Source: an uncultured Clostridia bacterium (lineage in GTDB: Bacteria > Bacillota > Clostridia > Peptostreptococcales > Anaerovoracaceae). From it: a DNA stretch of 10,667 bases. A program made the position numbers and the translations under genes. Shown here piece after piece: positions 1 through 6,210 of this stretch (position 1 is the first letter of the stretch; each line of letters starts with the position of its first letter). The notes beneath the pieces were generated by a model. That model saw only the letters and a program-made list of their open reading frames with translations. It made no database searches and had not been told where the DNA came from. The DNA is taken from NCBI GenBank assembly GCA_937889655.1, contig CALBZG010000052.1, forward strand, positions 1 to 10,667, read 5' to 3'.

Positions 1-542
1 CCAAAGGTCTCGATGACCGCTGTGCGGAAGGGCTTTTGGTTGTAGGAGACTTTGACCATGTAGACCGCCAGGTCCAGGCCGTAATAGGCTGCGGACTCAG
101 CCAGAGCAGTGCCCCATTGCCCGGCGCCGGTTTCCGTAGTAAGGCTCGTCAGGCCCTGCTCTTTTGCGTAATAGGCCATGGCTGCGGCAGCGTTGAGCTT
201 GTGACTGCCGGAGGTGTTGTTTCCCTCAAATTTGAAGTAGAGCCTGGCCGGCGTGTCCAGGATCCTTTCCAGATGATAGGCCCGGATCAGGGGCGACGGC
301 CGGTAAGTGCGGTAAAAATCAACGACGCCCTCCGGTATATCGATATACCGAGTGGTCTCGTCCATTTCCAAATCCGCCAGCTTCCGGGCAAAGACGGGGT
401 AAAGCTCCGCCGCCGAAACGGGCTTGAGCGTCCCGGGGTTCAGGAGCGGCGCGTGCTGCTCGGGCATGTCGGCCTTGACGTTGTACCACTGCCGCGGCAT
501 CTCCTGTTCAGTCAGATAGGTTTTGTAAGGTACGGTCGCCAT
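1..542 (-). CDS. trpB2: TrpB-like (TrpB2) tryptophan synthase beta chain, N-terminal part
   Basis: The gene runs off the left edge; the first 180 residues are present, roughly 40% of a usual TrpB2 of about 450 residues. TrpB2 is a PLP enzyme of the tryptophan synthase beta family, expected to make L-tryptophan from indole and serine (or phosphoserine) in the cytoplasm. The PLP-lysine motif NTSGSHKLNAA is at residues 109-119 with the Schiff-base lysine at K115. It is followed by TETGAGQWG at 136-144, the conserved glycine-rich beta-family segment. The extended N-terminus before the lysine, with RPSPLIRA at 81-88, fits the TrpB2 (TIGR01415-like) branch rather than TrpB1. The ATG is preceded by AAAGGAG with 7 bases of spacing. 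The upstream leader carries a Trp T-box, which independently supports a tryptophan role. No trpA is visible because the gene is cut off. The family call is strong; the substrate is inferred. Confidence 0.93.
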   Translation of the reverse strand, partial: MATVPYKTYLTEQEMPRQWYNVKADMPEQHAPLLNPGTLKPVSAAELYPVFARKLADLEMDETTRYIDIPEGVVDFYRTYRPSPLIRAYHLERILDTPARLYFKFEGNNTSGSHKLNAAAAMAYYAKEQGLTSLTTETGAGQWGTALAESAAYYGLDLAVYMVKVSYNQKPFRTAVIETF

Positions 543-577
543 GTCTTTTCTCCTTTCGATCGGTCACGCCCGGGTAA

Positions 578-866
578 ACAAAAAACTCCTGTCTCTATTT
601 GCATAGGGACAAGAGTTGTTCTCCTGCGGTACCACCCTGATTGACCCGAAGGTCCACTCGGTCCGTCCACCAGCATGGACGCTTCCTTGGTAACGGGCGA
701 AGATCCCGTCGGACACTACTCGGGGCGACTGTGTGACAGCGCCTTCCTTTTGCACCCGCCCTCGCGGGACCATTCACCGGATCCGATTCTGCTGCGATCA
801 CACCGTCCGCAACTCTCTGAAAGACCGAACTTCCGACTACTTTTCCCGCTCACCGGTTTTGCTATT
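578..866 (-). ncRNA. T-box riboswitch, tryptophan-specific (UGG specifier)
   Basis: This leader RNA senses uncharged tRNA and controls trpB2 by antitermination. The diagnostic T-box AGGGTGGTACCGC reads on the minus strand at 638-626. A Stem I can be drawn with base-pairing arms GCGGG and CCCGC (about 850-846 and 769-765). The AGAGAG element of Stem I lies near 820. On the 3' side of Stem I the sequence reads GAA-TGG at 775-770, so the specifier triplet is TGG (770-772), the Trp codon. The T-box AGGG can pair with CCCT inside the 5' arm of the terminator, so terminator and antiterminator exclude each other. The variable base after UGG in the T-box is U. The 5' boundary is estimated from the promoter. 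T-box identity is very secure; the specifier assignment is secure because the downstream gene agrees with it. Confidence 0.93.
580..616 (-). terminator. T-box-controlled intrinsic terminator
   Basis: On the minus strand ACTCTTGTCCCTAT (616-603) pairs with ATAGAGACAGGAGT (598-585), leaving a four-base loop, with only G-U wobbles interrupting the 14-bp stem. A run of T (585-580) follows. It lies between the T-box sequence and the trpB2 ribosome binding site. This is where transcription should stop when tRNA-Trp is charged. Confidence 0.9.
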
Positions 867-872
867 GCGAGT

Positions 873-901
873 ACTATACTGCGTCCCGGGACGGTTGTCA
901 A
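873..901 (-). promoter_or_regulatory. sigma-A promoter of the trpB2 T-box leader
   Basis: TTGACA (901-896) and TATAGT (878-873) are separated by exactly 17 bases. The promoter starts only 7 bases after the stop codon of the M20 gene, so trpB2 has its own promoter, while read-through from the upstream operon would also pass through the T-box. The predicted start is about 866. Confidence 0.85.
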
Positions 902-908
902 CGGTTTT

Positions 909-2159
909 TTATTCGCCGCTTGTCCAGCGGTGAATGAACCGGGCCGCCAGCTTGCAGGCCTTGACGATCTCTTCAAGATCCACAGACTCATCGTAGGCAT
1001 GGGCCTGCTTGATGTCCCCGGGGCCGAAGTTGGCGCCCACGGCGTCGGGCTTGTTCAGAAAATAGCGAAGATCGCTGACGGCGGTAAAGGCTCTGGGGGT
1101 TTGATAGGAATCGATGACGTCGCTGCTGCAGGCCTCGGCGATCTCGAAGAAGCGGCCGCCGAGAGCGCTGGCCGAGGGCTCGAACTGCATGGTCTCGGCC
1201 CAGCGCAGCACCGGAGGGTGCGCCTGCAGCCAGGGATCGCTTTCCGTCACCCTGTCGACTGTTTCCGCCACCCACCGATGGATATCCTCTAAAGATTCTC
1301 CGGCAATGCAGCCCACCAGTCCCGATACGGTGCAGCCGGAAGGGACGCGGCTGGGAGACTCGCCGCCGCTGATCAGAGCGATGTTGACGGTGTGGGCAAC
1401 GGGAAAGTCTTTCCACAGAGGATGCATGTACTGCTTGTCCAAATCATATTGCAGCTGCACCAGGGCCTCGATATAGCGCATGGCCTTGAGGATCGCATTC
1501 TGGCCCTCGTAGGCCACTCCCGAATGGGTGGCAAGGCCCTCCACGTCCAGGAAAAACTGGGCCGCCCCCCGGGTGGCCGGGCAAAAGGCAAGCTTCGTGG
1601 GCTCGCCCACCAGAACCGCATCGGCCACGTACCCTTTTCGGACCAGCGCCTCTGTGCCCTTGCCCAGGATCTCCTCGTCGGCAACGGACTGAAAAATGAT
1701 ATCGCCCTGCGGCAACCTGCCCGACCCGATCACCGCTTTGAGCGCAAACAAAAACGTGGCCAGGCAGCCTCGGGCGTCGATCACGCCCCGCCCATATACC
1801 CTTCCGTCCTCCAGGGTGCACCCACGCGGCGCGTGCTTCCACTTCCCCGGATCTCCGATCCCCACCACATCGGCATGGGAATTCAAGGCGAGAGAAGGAC
1901 CGCTGCCCTGACCCTTTAAAAAGCCCACCACGCTCCAGCGCTCCGCATAGTGCAGGGGATCTTCCTGATCCGGCGTCACAGGAAAATCCTTTGTTACCGA
2001 AAAACCAAGATCCGTCAAAAAATCGCTGATCAGCTCCTGAGCGTTCCGCCCCGGGCCCCAGTCGCTGGAGGGCAGCTCGCAGGCGACCAAGTCTCCAAGA
2101 AACCTCAGCATCTCCTCCCGATTCTCTTCGATGATCCGGTCGAAATCAGCCTGCCACAT
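909..2159 (-). CDS. M20 family metallohydrolase (ArgE/DapE-type deacylase)
   Basis: This is a 416-residue zinc-dependent amidohydrolase of peptidase family M20, the family of acetylornithine deacetylase and succinyl-diaminopimelate desuccinylase. Metal and catalytic motifs are in order: SHAD at 94-97 (H95, D97), GRGVIDARG with the bridging aspartate D128, ADEE at 160-163 (catalytic and metal glutamates E162/E163), GEPT with E186, the dimerisation-domain histidine in THSG (H212), and the late metal histidine in AHAYDE (H387). All expected ligands are present, so it should be active. The start is set at ATG 2159 because GGAGG lies 9 bases upstream; the open frame extends further but overlaps the preceding gene. 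One base separates the preceding stop codon from this ATG, indicating translational coupling to the flavoprotein gene. The substrate cannot be decided; ArgE, DapE or another N-acyl amino acid deacylase are all possible. Confidence 0.92.
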   Translation of the reverse strand: MWQADFDRIIEENREEMLRFLGDLVACELPSSDWGPGRNAQELISDFLTDLGFSVTKDFPVTPDQEDPLHYAERWSVVGFLKGQGSGPSLALNSHADVVGIGDPGKWKHAPRGCTLEDGRVYGRGVIDARGCLATFLFALKAVIGSGRLPQGDIIFQSVADEEILGKGTEALVRKGYVADAVLVGEPTKLAFCPATRGAAQFFLDVEGLATHSGVAYEGQNAILKAMRYIEALVQLQYDLDKQYMHPLWKDFPVAHTVNIALISGGESPSRVPSGCTVSGLVGCIAGESLEDIHRWVAETVDRVTESDPWLQAHPPVLRWAETMQFEPSASALGGRFFEIAEACSSDVIDSYQTPRAFTAVSDLRYFLNKPDAVGANFGPGDIKQAHAYDESVDLEEIVKACKLAARFIHRWTSGE

Positions 2160-2160
2160 C

Positions 2161-2808
2161 CTACACTTCCTCCACGAACACCGACTTCGGCTGGCCGCAC
2201 ACCGGACACTCGTAATCGTCGGGCAGGTCCTCGAAGGGGATCTCCCCGTCGTACACATAGTGGCAAACGGAGCAGACCCAGGTCTTTTTCTTTGGGGCGT
2301 CTGCGGGCTTTTCAGCAGCTTTGGCAACCGAGCCGCCGGATTTCATCGCCCGGTAATCGGCATAGGTCATAGGCTGACCGGCCGCCAGTTTTTCGGCCTC
2401 GGCCACGTCGCAGATAAACAGGAAATGAGAGCCCAGGTCGATCATAGACGCCACATTCAGACTCATATAAGCGATCGTGTTTTTTTCAAGATAAGGATTC
2501 CCGTTGCTGTCATTCTTAAATTCGCCGCCCTCGCACTTGTTGCAGTCCCGGCCGCTGCGCATGCCGAAAGAGCCGATCACCTCCAGCGGACAGTCCAAAG
2601 ACAGCACAGAGACTGTCAGGCTGCCTTTTTTGCGGATCAACTGGGTGGTGAGGTTGGTCTTCATCATCGTCACATGCATGCGCATGGGATCGGAGGTCGC
2701 CTGGACCGCCGTATTGATGATGCAGGCGTTCTTTTTTCCGCCTTCCTCCACGCCGGCCGCGAACAGGCCGTACGTGAGCGTAAACATTGCAGATTTGTCC
2801 ATCGTCAT
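2161..2808 (-). CDS. hrb: Flavin reductase-like FMN-binding protein fused to rubredoxin (high-molecular-weight rubredoxin type)
   Basis: This 215-residue protein has two parts. Residues about 1-150 look like the flavin reductase / FMN-binding split-barrel domain (start FTLTYGLFAAG, then NACIINTAVQ, and the typical SLDCPLEVIGSFG segment). An Ala/Lys-rich linker follows at about 160-175. Residues 176-212 form a rubredoxin with two CxxC knuckles, C179/C182 and C201/C204, and the rubredoxin signature around DLPDDYECPVCG. An extra C89/C92 pair lies in the flavin domain. Such fusions (Hrb) are known in anaerobic clostridia, where they pass electrons from NAD(P)H to partners such as flavodiiron proteins in oxygen or NO detoxification. 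That role is inferred from the family. The ATG at 2808 has AAAGGAC upstream; a second ATG two codons later is possible. It is first in a likely two-gene operon with the M20 hydrolase. Confidence 0.92.
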   Translation of the reverse strand: MTMDKSAMFTLTYGLFAAGVEEGGKKNACIINTAVQATSDPMRMHVTMMKTNLTTQLIRKKGSLTVSVLSLDCPLEVIGSFGMRSGRDCNKCEGGEFKNDSNGNPYLEKNTIAYMSLNVASMIDLGSHFLFICDVAEAEKLAAGQPMTYADYRAMKSGGSVAKAAEKPADAPKKKTWVCSVCHYVYDGEIPFEDLPDDYECPVCGQPKSVFVEEV

Positions 2809-2855
2809 TTGTCCTTTCCGATCAATAAAGTGCTCATCACAAGGATACCCTTTTC

Positions 2856-2864
2856 ACTATACCA
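2856..2864 (-). promoter_or_regulatory. extended -10 promoter of the hrb-M20 operon
   Basis: The minus strand reads TGG-TATAGT, a TGn extended -10 element, about 50 bases before the hrb start codon. No good -35 hexamer stands at 16-18 bases, which is usual for extended -10 promoters. The predicted transcript start is near 2849. Confidence 0.55.
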
Positions 2865-2948
2865 CGATGACAGTGCTTTCGAACCCGGAATATCAAACTT
2901 TCTATCCTGCAAACACCGCAGTACACGGCGCAGCAGTACTTAGAATCC

Positions 2949-2992
2949 CGGCCGGACCGAGTAGGCCAGCCTCCTGGCTCGCGATCCGGCCG
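2949..2992. repeat. long imperfect inverted repeat (structured hairpin)
   Basis: CGGCCGGA (2949-2956) is inverted as TCCGGCCG (2985-2992). Inside, CGAG..GGCCAG and CTGGCTCG can extend the stem around a CCTC loop. It directly abuts the first 84-bp tandem unit, and its last two bases belong to that unit. There is no T-tract on either side, so it is not a standard terminator. It could be an RNA structure or an insertion scar. Confidence 0.65.
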
Positions 2993-3242
2993 AACCTGTA
3001 TAACTTTCCGCTCAATTCTTGCGCTTTCGGGCGCTTGATGCCCATTTGTTATACAGGAAGCGCAGCTTTCGGGGCGAACCTGTATAACTTTCCGCTCATT
3101 TCCTGCGCTTTCGAGCTCTTGATGCCCATTTGTTATACAGGAAGCGCAGCTTTCGGGCCCAACTTGTATAACTTTCCGCTGAATTCTACCTTTTCCGGCC
3201 CGCCGCAGGGCTTAAGTTATGCAGGAACTTGCGCTTTCGAGC
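2991..3242. repeat. three tandem 84-bp units, each with a nested inverted repeat
   Basis: Unit 1 (2991-3074) and unit 2 (3075-3158) agree at 79 of 84 positions. Unit 3 (3159-3242) is diverged but keeps the layout. Each unit has outer arms in identical register: CCTGTATAAC with GTTATACAGG at 2995-3004/3048-3057 and 3079-3088/3132-3141, and CTTGTATAAC with GTTATGCAGG at 3163-3172/3216-3225. The span from arm to arm is 63 bases in all three. The two substitutions in unit 3 leave G-U pairs in RNA, so the fold is preserved although the middle has changed. Unit 1 also holds an inner GCGC-tttcgg-GCGC hairpin. The array fills the gap between two divergent genes and overlaps no convincing coding region. 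It is not CRISPR-like, because there are no unique spacers. Its function is unknown; an intergenic palindromic element amplified in tandem is the simplest reading. Confidence 0.85.
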
Positions 3243-3291
3243 CCTCATATGCCGTGGCCCGCAAGCTGCGCCAACTCGTCCCCGGCTACGA

Positions 3292-3319
3292 TTGCAATTC
3301 CTAAAAAAGAGAGTATAAC
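3292..3319 (+). promoter_or_regulatory. probable promoter of the small lysine-rich gene
   Basis: TTGCAA (3292-3297), a 16-base spacer and TATAAC (3314-3319) stand 30 bases before the start codon. The -10 matches 5 of 6 consensus bases and the -35 matches 4 of 6. It lies just after the tandem repeat array. Confidence 0.5.
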
Positions 3320-3348
3320 TAGTTGTAACAGGAAAGGAAGTGAGCGCC

Positions 3349-3450
3349 ATGGGAGACAAGAGTCCTAAGAACAGAGAAAAGAAGAAGAAAAAGGCGGACA
3401 AGAAAATCACGCCGATCGCTTCTTCTGCAATACCAGGCAAAAAAGCCTGA
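3349..3450 (+). CDS. small lysine-rich protein beginning MGDKSPK
   Basis: This is a 33-codon gene with a strong ribosome binding site (GGAAAGGAAG ending 8 bases before ATG), a plausible promoter and a clean intrinsic terminator 20 bases after the stop. The stop is doubled (TGATAA). The product starts MGDKSPKNREKKKKK and is about one third lysine, so it is strongly basic and probably disordered; residues 20-33 are less charged. Short proteins starting MGDKSPK are, as far as I recall, widespread in bacteria as uncharacterised hypothetical proteins. No function can be given; RNA or nucleic-acid contact is only a guess from charge. It is the only clear plus-strand gene in the window and was not apparent as a long open frame. 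Its expression signals make it more than chance. Confidence 0.8.
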   Translation: MGDKSPKNREKKKKKADKKITPIASSAIPGKKA

Positions 3451-3468
3451 TAATGGACCAAATTGAGA

Positions 3469-3517
3469 AAACGGTACGGACAAGTGTGATCAACGCATTT
3501 GCCCGTACCGTTTTTTT
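3469..3517. terminator. bidirectional intrinsic terminator
   Basis: ACGGTACGG (3471-3479) pairs with CCGTACCGT (3503-3511). The partial inner complementarity CAAGTG/CATTTG extends the stem. A T7 run (3511-3517) follows on the plus strand, and AAAA before the 5' arm gives TTTT on the minus strand. It terminates the small plus-strand gene and the minus-strand YbjQ-family gene, whose stop codon lies at its edge. Confidence 0.88.
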
Positions 3518-3836
3518 ACTCCACCACCACCGCGGTGCCCGAGGCCGTCACCATCAGCATATTTCCGGCCTGGCCCAGCACCTCGTAGTCGATGTCCACG
3601 CCGACAATGGCATTGGCGCCCAGGGCTTCGCCCCGCTTCGTCATTTCCTTTAGCGAGGCCTCTCTGGCTGCGATCAGCTCTCCCTCGTAGGAGCCGGAGC
3701 GGCCGCCAAAGAAATTGGTCAGGCCCGCGGCAAAGTCCTTAATAAAATCCACGCCGGAGATCACCTCTCCAAACACGATGCCTTTGTACTCGATGATTTT
3801 TTTGCCCTCGATGGCGGGCGTTGTCGTCACGATCAT
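3516..3836 (-). CDS. YbjQ/UPF0145 family protein
   Basis: This 106-residue protein has the full length and typical sequence of the YbjQ (UPF0145, DUF74) family: an N-terminal strand MIVTTTPAIEGKKI, the central YKGIVFGEVI, then EGELIAAREASLKEM and the conserved LGANAIVGVDIDYE followed by MLMVTASGTAV. Known structures of the family are small pentameric rings of unknown biochemical function. The start at ATG 3836 is set by a perfect AGGAGG seven bases upstream. It stands 43 bases after the cupin gene in the same direction and may share its transcript. The 3' end overlaps the T-run of the shared terminator by a few bases. Confidence 0.95.
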   Translation of the reverse strand: MIVTTTPAIEGKKIIEYKGIVFGEVISGVDFIKDFAAGLTNFFGGRSGSYEGELIAAREASLKEMTKRGEALGANAIVGVDIDYEVLGQAGNMLMVTASGTAVVVE

Positions 3837-3879
3837 TATAAAACCTCCTGTTTCAATGCAAGATCATAGGCGCTTTCCG

Positions 3880-4407
3880 CTACTTCTGATCCTTGAACCC
3901 TTCTCTTATCAGCTTGTACTCTCCCGCTTCCGTGTTGAGATCATATATATTGAAGTTCGTCTTGATGTCGAACCCCTCGTGATGGGTCGCCAGGTTGATA
4001 CTGGCCGAGCCGTCCACCCCGCTCTGGATGCGATGAAACACGTCCACATCCCAGGTGATGAGCCCGCCGCCGTCCACGATCCTTTCTCCGTTATGCTCGA
4101 TGTAGTCCGGCGTGATCACGAAGCGCTCGATCGTTCCAACCCTCGCGCTGTACAGCTCCACGTTTCTTTTCCCGTGCAGGACAAACAAATTGTCCTCCTG
4201 GTGGGGATGCATGTACCAGGGCCTTGACACGCCCTCGACGGAGCCCGGTGAGATGGCGTCGCTTTTGTGGATGACCCGGTCGATGGCGTCGATCCTGGGG
4301 ATCAACGAGTCTGCCATGATGTCGAAGGACACGCCTTCCGTACGCCGGAACTCCTTCAGTTTGATCACTTTATAGAAGCCACTTACTTCTTTTACGATGT
4401 AGTCCAT
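3880..4407 (-). CDS. cupin-fold protein
   Basis: This 175-residue protein has a single cupin-like core. Motif 1 is visible as MHPHQEDNLFVLHG at 66-79, with the likely metal ligands H67, H69 and E71 and the closing glycine G79. Motif 2 is around WDVDVFHRIQSG at 119-130, with H125 as the candidate fourth ligand. The N-terminal part (1-60) precedes the barrel, and the C-terminal tail is rich in Asn, Asp and Lys. No enzyme class can be assigned; sugar epimerase-like and dioxygenase-like relatives both use this fold. The ATG at 4407 has AAAGGAG upstream at good distance. The gene is followed at 43 bases by the YbjQ-family gene. The fold call is fairly secure; function is unknown. Confidence 0.75.
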   Translation of the reverse strand: MDYIVKEVSGFYKVIKLKEFRRTEGVSFDIMADSLIPRIDAIDRVIHKSDAISPGSVEGVSRPWYMHPHQEDNLFVLHGKRNVELYSARVGTIERFVITPDYIEHNGERIVDGGGLITWDVDVFHRIQSGVDGSASINLATHHEGFDIKTNFNIYDLNTEAGEYKLIREGFKDQK

Positions 4408-4467
4408 GCGCGCTCCTTTCTTTATACCCTTCCGGGGTGCTGTCTCAGCTCAATGTAAGTATCTTCA

Positions 4468-5226
4468 TTACTCTACTGAATAAATCTCTTTCAACAGTCC
4501 AATCATCTCTTCAAAACTTGTATCATATATTTCCAGACTTCTTAGATCGGGTCTGTCATCCTGCACCTCCTCGATGAACTGCTTAATGTCCTGTCTGATG
4601 CCATCGCCCGGATCCATCCTTGTTGAGGGCATCACATTTGCCAGCAGCCTGAAAACATCATTCTTATGTTTTTTGATATCACTGGAATGTATCACTTCAC
4701 CATTCATCCGTTTGCTTTTAAGATCATTCCAAGCTCTGATCTTAAAAAGGATGACAGTTTCGATCTCAATGACGGACACGCCGTCCACAACTTTCTTCCC
4801 ATTCATCAGCGCATCATAATACGCGTCATCCAGCAGAATGGCTGACAGGCTAACGATGCTGTCTTCAATGCATATCGGTGTCAATCCTGACCCAAAGTCC
4901 AGATCCAGTCCTTCTGCTTTTCTGCTGAATAGTTCGACCATTTGGGGGAATCCAGAAGCCGATGGTTTTTCAAACCTGTAAAACTGCTCCGCTCCCGAAC
5001 TCTTCTTCTTGTGCTCGTACCCGCCATCGTCAATGAACTGACGAAACTTCTTAAAAAAGGAGGGATTCAGAGCCTCCATGATCAAAACGATATCAAAGTC
5101 TTTCGTTGCCCTGAATGGAGCACCAATTTCATTCAATAGAATGTCGCACGCTGTTCCGCCAATGATCACATACTGACAAGCATGATCCGCGAAATACTCT
5201 CTGAACCGATCCAGTCCTTTTACCAT
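4468..5226 (-). CDS. AbiEii-like nucleotidyltransferase toxin
   Basis: This 252-residue protein has the nucleotidyltransferase core of the AbiEii/AbiGii toxin group. The GGTACD motif (23-28, glycines G23/G24) is followed by ATKDFDIVLI (40-49) with the catalytic aspartates D43 and D45. Further on, IETVILFKIRAWNDL (155-169) and KKHKNDVFRLL (185-195) look like the conserved Lys/Arg and KD segments of the family C-terminal half. Known AbiEii-type toxins transfer nucleotides, for example to tRNA, and are neutralised in type IV systems by a winged-helix antitoxin. Its ATG overlaps the end of the upstream gene by seven bases (ATGGTAA), so translation is coupled to the antitoxin. Length agrees with the family. 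An active enzyme is expected, but the target is not known. Confidence 0.85.
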   Translation of the reverse strand: MVKGLDRFREYFADHACQYVIIGGTACDILLNEIGAPFRATKDFDIVLIMEALNPSFFKKFRQFIDDGGYEHKKKSSGAEQFYRFEKPSASGFPQMVELFSRKAEGLDLDFGSGLTPICIEDSIVSLSAILLDDAYYDALMNGKKVVDGVSVIEIETVILFKIRAWNDLKSKRMNGEVIHSSDIKKHKNDVFRLLANVMPSTRMDPGDGIRQDIKQFIEEVQDDRPDLRSLEIYDTSFEEMIGLLKEIYSVE

Positions 5227-6188
5227 TTCATGCCTTTCATCAGCATCTCAAGCTCCTTTTCTACTCGCTCATCGTGCGCATCCTGCAGTGAGGCATACAG
5301 AGACATAGTGTCCACAGCCTCTTTGTTCCCAAACAATTCAGGATCATAAGCCCAAATCTGAATTTCTATCAGATCTGATTCGTCGATGATCCCAGGGTCT
5401 TCGCACATCTCGATCTTTTGGCGCTTATATCCTTCCCGGCTGATCGCCCGGATCCGATGCCCCGGCGGGTTGATTGCCGATATCGCAGCCAGAGCTTCCA
5501 TGCCGGCAACACACACGTTATCCGGCAATTTGTCCACGTAGACCGTTTTGTTAACGGGAGATTTTAGCAGCAATTTCCCCCGCAGCAAGTACTCCGGATC
5601 GCTGATTCGCCTATACAATTTGCTCCGGCCTGTTTGACCGCCAGTCTCGTACACGATCAGACTCTTTGCGTGCAGCTCGCTTAATGCTCTTGACGCAGTC
5701 ATGTCTGACACATGAAGTTTTTTTGCGTAGTCTCCCGTACTGAGAACGCTGTCCTTATGGTAAAGGAAGTAGAGATACGCGACTTGAGCCGCTGTCGTAA
5801 ATACCGAACTATCTTTTTCAGCTTTTGCTATGGTTGGCTTTAAGTCCATGCCAATAAATGGCAAATAAAACTGCCCATTTTCTATAATAAACGGGATTCG
5901 ATTCACAATATATACCTTTCGCCTGTGTCTTGTGATTTCTCTGTAGTACAGCACAACTTTCCGGCTACTCAACACGCTCAACCGTTTTATATGCTTCTTG
6001 ATCAGTTCGATCCTTGGAATCTTGCGAATCACTTCCATCAAAAGAATATCAGTGCCATCGATCGTAGCCTCATAGAAGCTGTAGGTTTCGCGCAGAGATA
6101 TCGGCAAGATATGAGCCCCTTGCCACTCTTTTATTATGACACTATCGTCTAATGTCTCTCTTAAATATGATTCCGCTTTTTTTATCAT
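5220..6188 (-). CDS. winged-helix antitoxin/regulator paired with the AbiEii-like toxin
   Basis: This is a 322-residue protein from ATG 6188; an in-frame ATG at 6215 would add nine residues. The later start is preferred because GGTGG stands five bases before it, whereas the earlier ATG has no ribosome binding site and lies inside the operator, about 5 bases after the predicted transcript start. A winged helix-turn-helix lies internally at about residues 131-194 (TTAAQVAYLYF, then LSTGDYAKKLHVSDMTASRA, then the wing around GGQTGRSKLYRR). The preceding 130 residues resemble the degenerate PD-(D/E)XK-like domain seen before the wHTH in some AbiEi-type antitoxins (PRIELIKKHIKRLS, KVVLYY, IPFIIENGQFYLPF); this is inference. 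The C-terminal 120 residues are not recognised. It overlaps the toxin gene and probably represses its own promoter. Confidence 0.75.
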   Translation of the reverse strand: MIKKAESYLRETLDDSVIIKEWQGAHILPISLRETYSFYEATIDGTDILLMEVIRKIPRIELIKKHIKRLSVLSSRKVVLYYREITRHRRKVYIVNRIPFIIENGQFYLPFIGMDLKPTIAKAEKDSSVFTTAAQVAYLYFLYHKDSVLSTGDYAKKLHVSDMTASRALSELHAKSLIVYETGGQTGRSKLYRRISDPEYLLRGKLLLKSPVNKTVYVDKLPDNVCVAGMEALAAISAINPPGHRIRAISREGYKRQKIEMCEDPGIIDESDLIEIQIWAYDPELFGNKEAVDTMSLYASLQDAHDERVEKELEMLMKGMKW

Positions 6189-6210
6189 CTGAACCACCAC
6201 ATCGCAATAC

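Noticed and set aside
36..644. A 202-codon plus-strand open frame
   Set aside because: It is antisense to trpB2 and runs into the T-box leader; the minus-strand frame has clear PLP enzyme motifs.
905..936. Hairpin at the end of the M20 gene considered as a terminator
   Set aside because: CCGCT/AGCGG can pair, but on the minus strand it is followed by A-rich sequence and not a T-run; the T-run is on the wrong side.
675..1292. A 205-codon plus-strand open frame, and minus-strand open frames over 564-1000
   Set aside because: They cover the T-box leader and the end of the M20 gene; GC-rich shadow frames without ribosome binding sites or recognisable motifs.
2160..2327. A 56-codon N-terminal extension of the M20 protein
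   Set aside because: It overlaps the rubredoxin domain of the upstream gene, is Arg/Pro/Ser-rich like a shadow frame, and a good ribosome binding site stands before ATG 2159.
2991..3242. Tandem repeats considered as a CRISPR array
   Set aside because: The units are 84 bp, directly adjacent and similar over their whole length, with no unique spacers and no cas genes nearby.
2504..3304. A 266-codon plus-strand open frame containing a 28-residue repeat
   Set aside because: Its first third is antisense to the hrb gene, it has no ribosome binding site, and the peptide repeat simply follows from the 84-bp DNA unit being divisible by three. The DNA repeat is the better explanation.
4408..4467. Promoter or terminator between the AbiEii-like gene and the cupin gene
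   Set aside because: A TATAAA stands near the cupin start, but no -35 box is at a workable distance and no stable hairpin with a T-run is seen.
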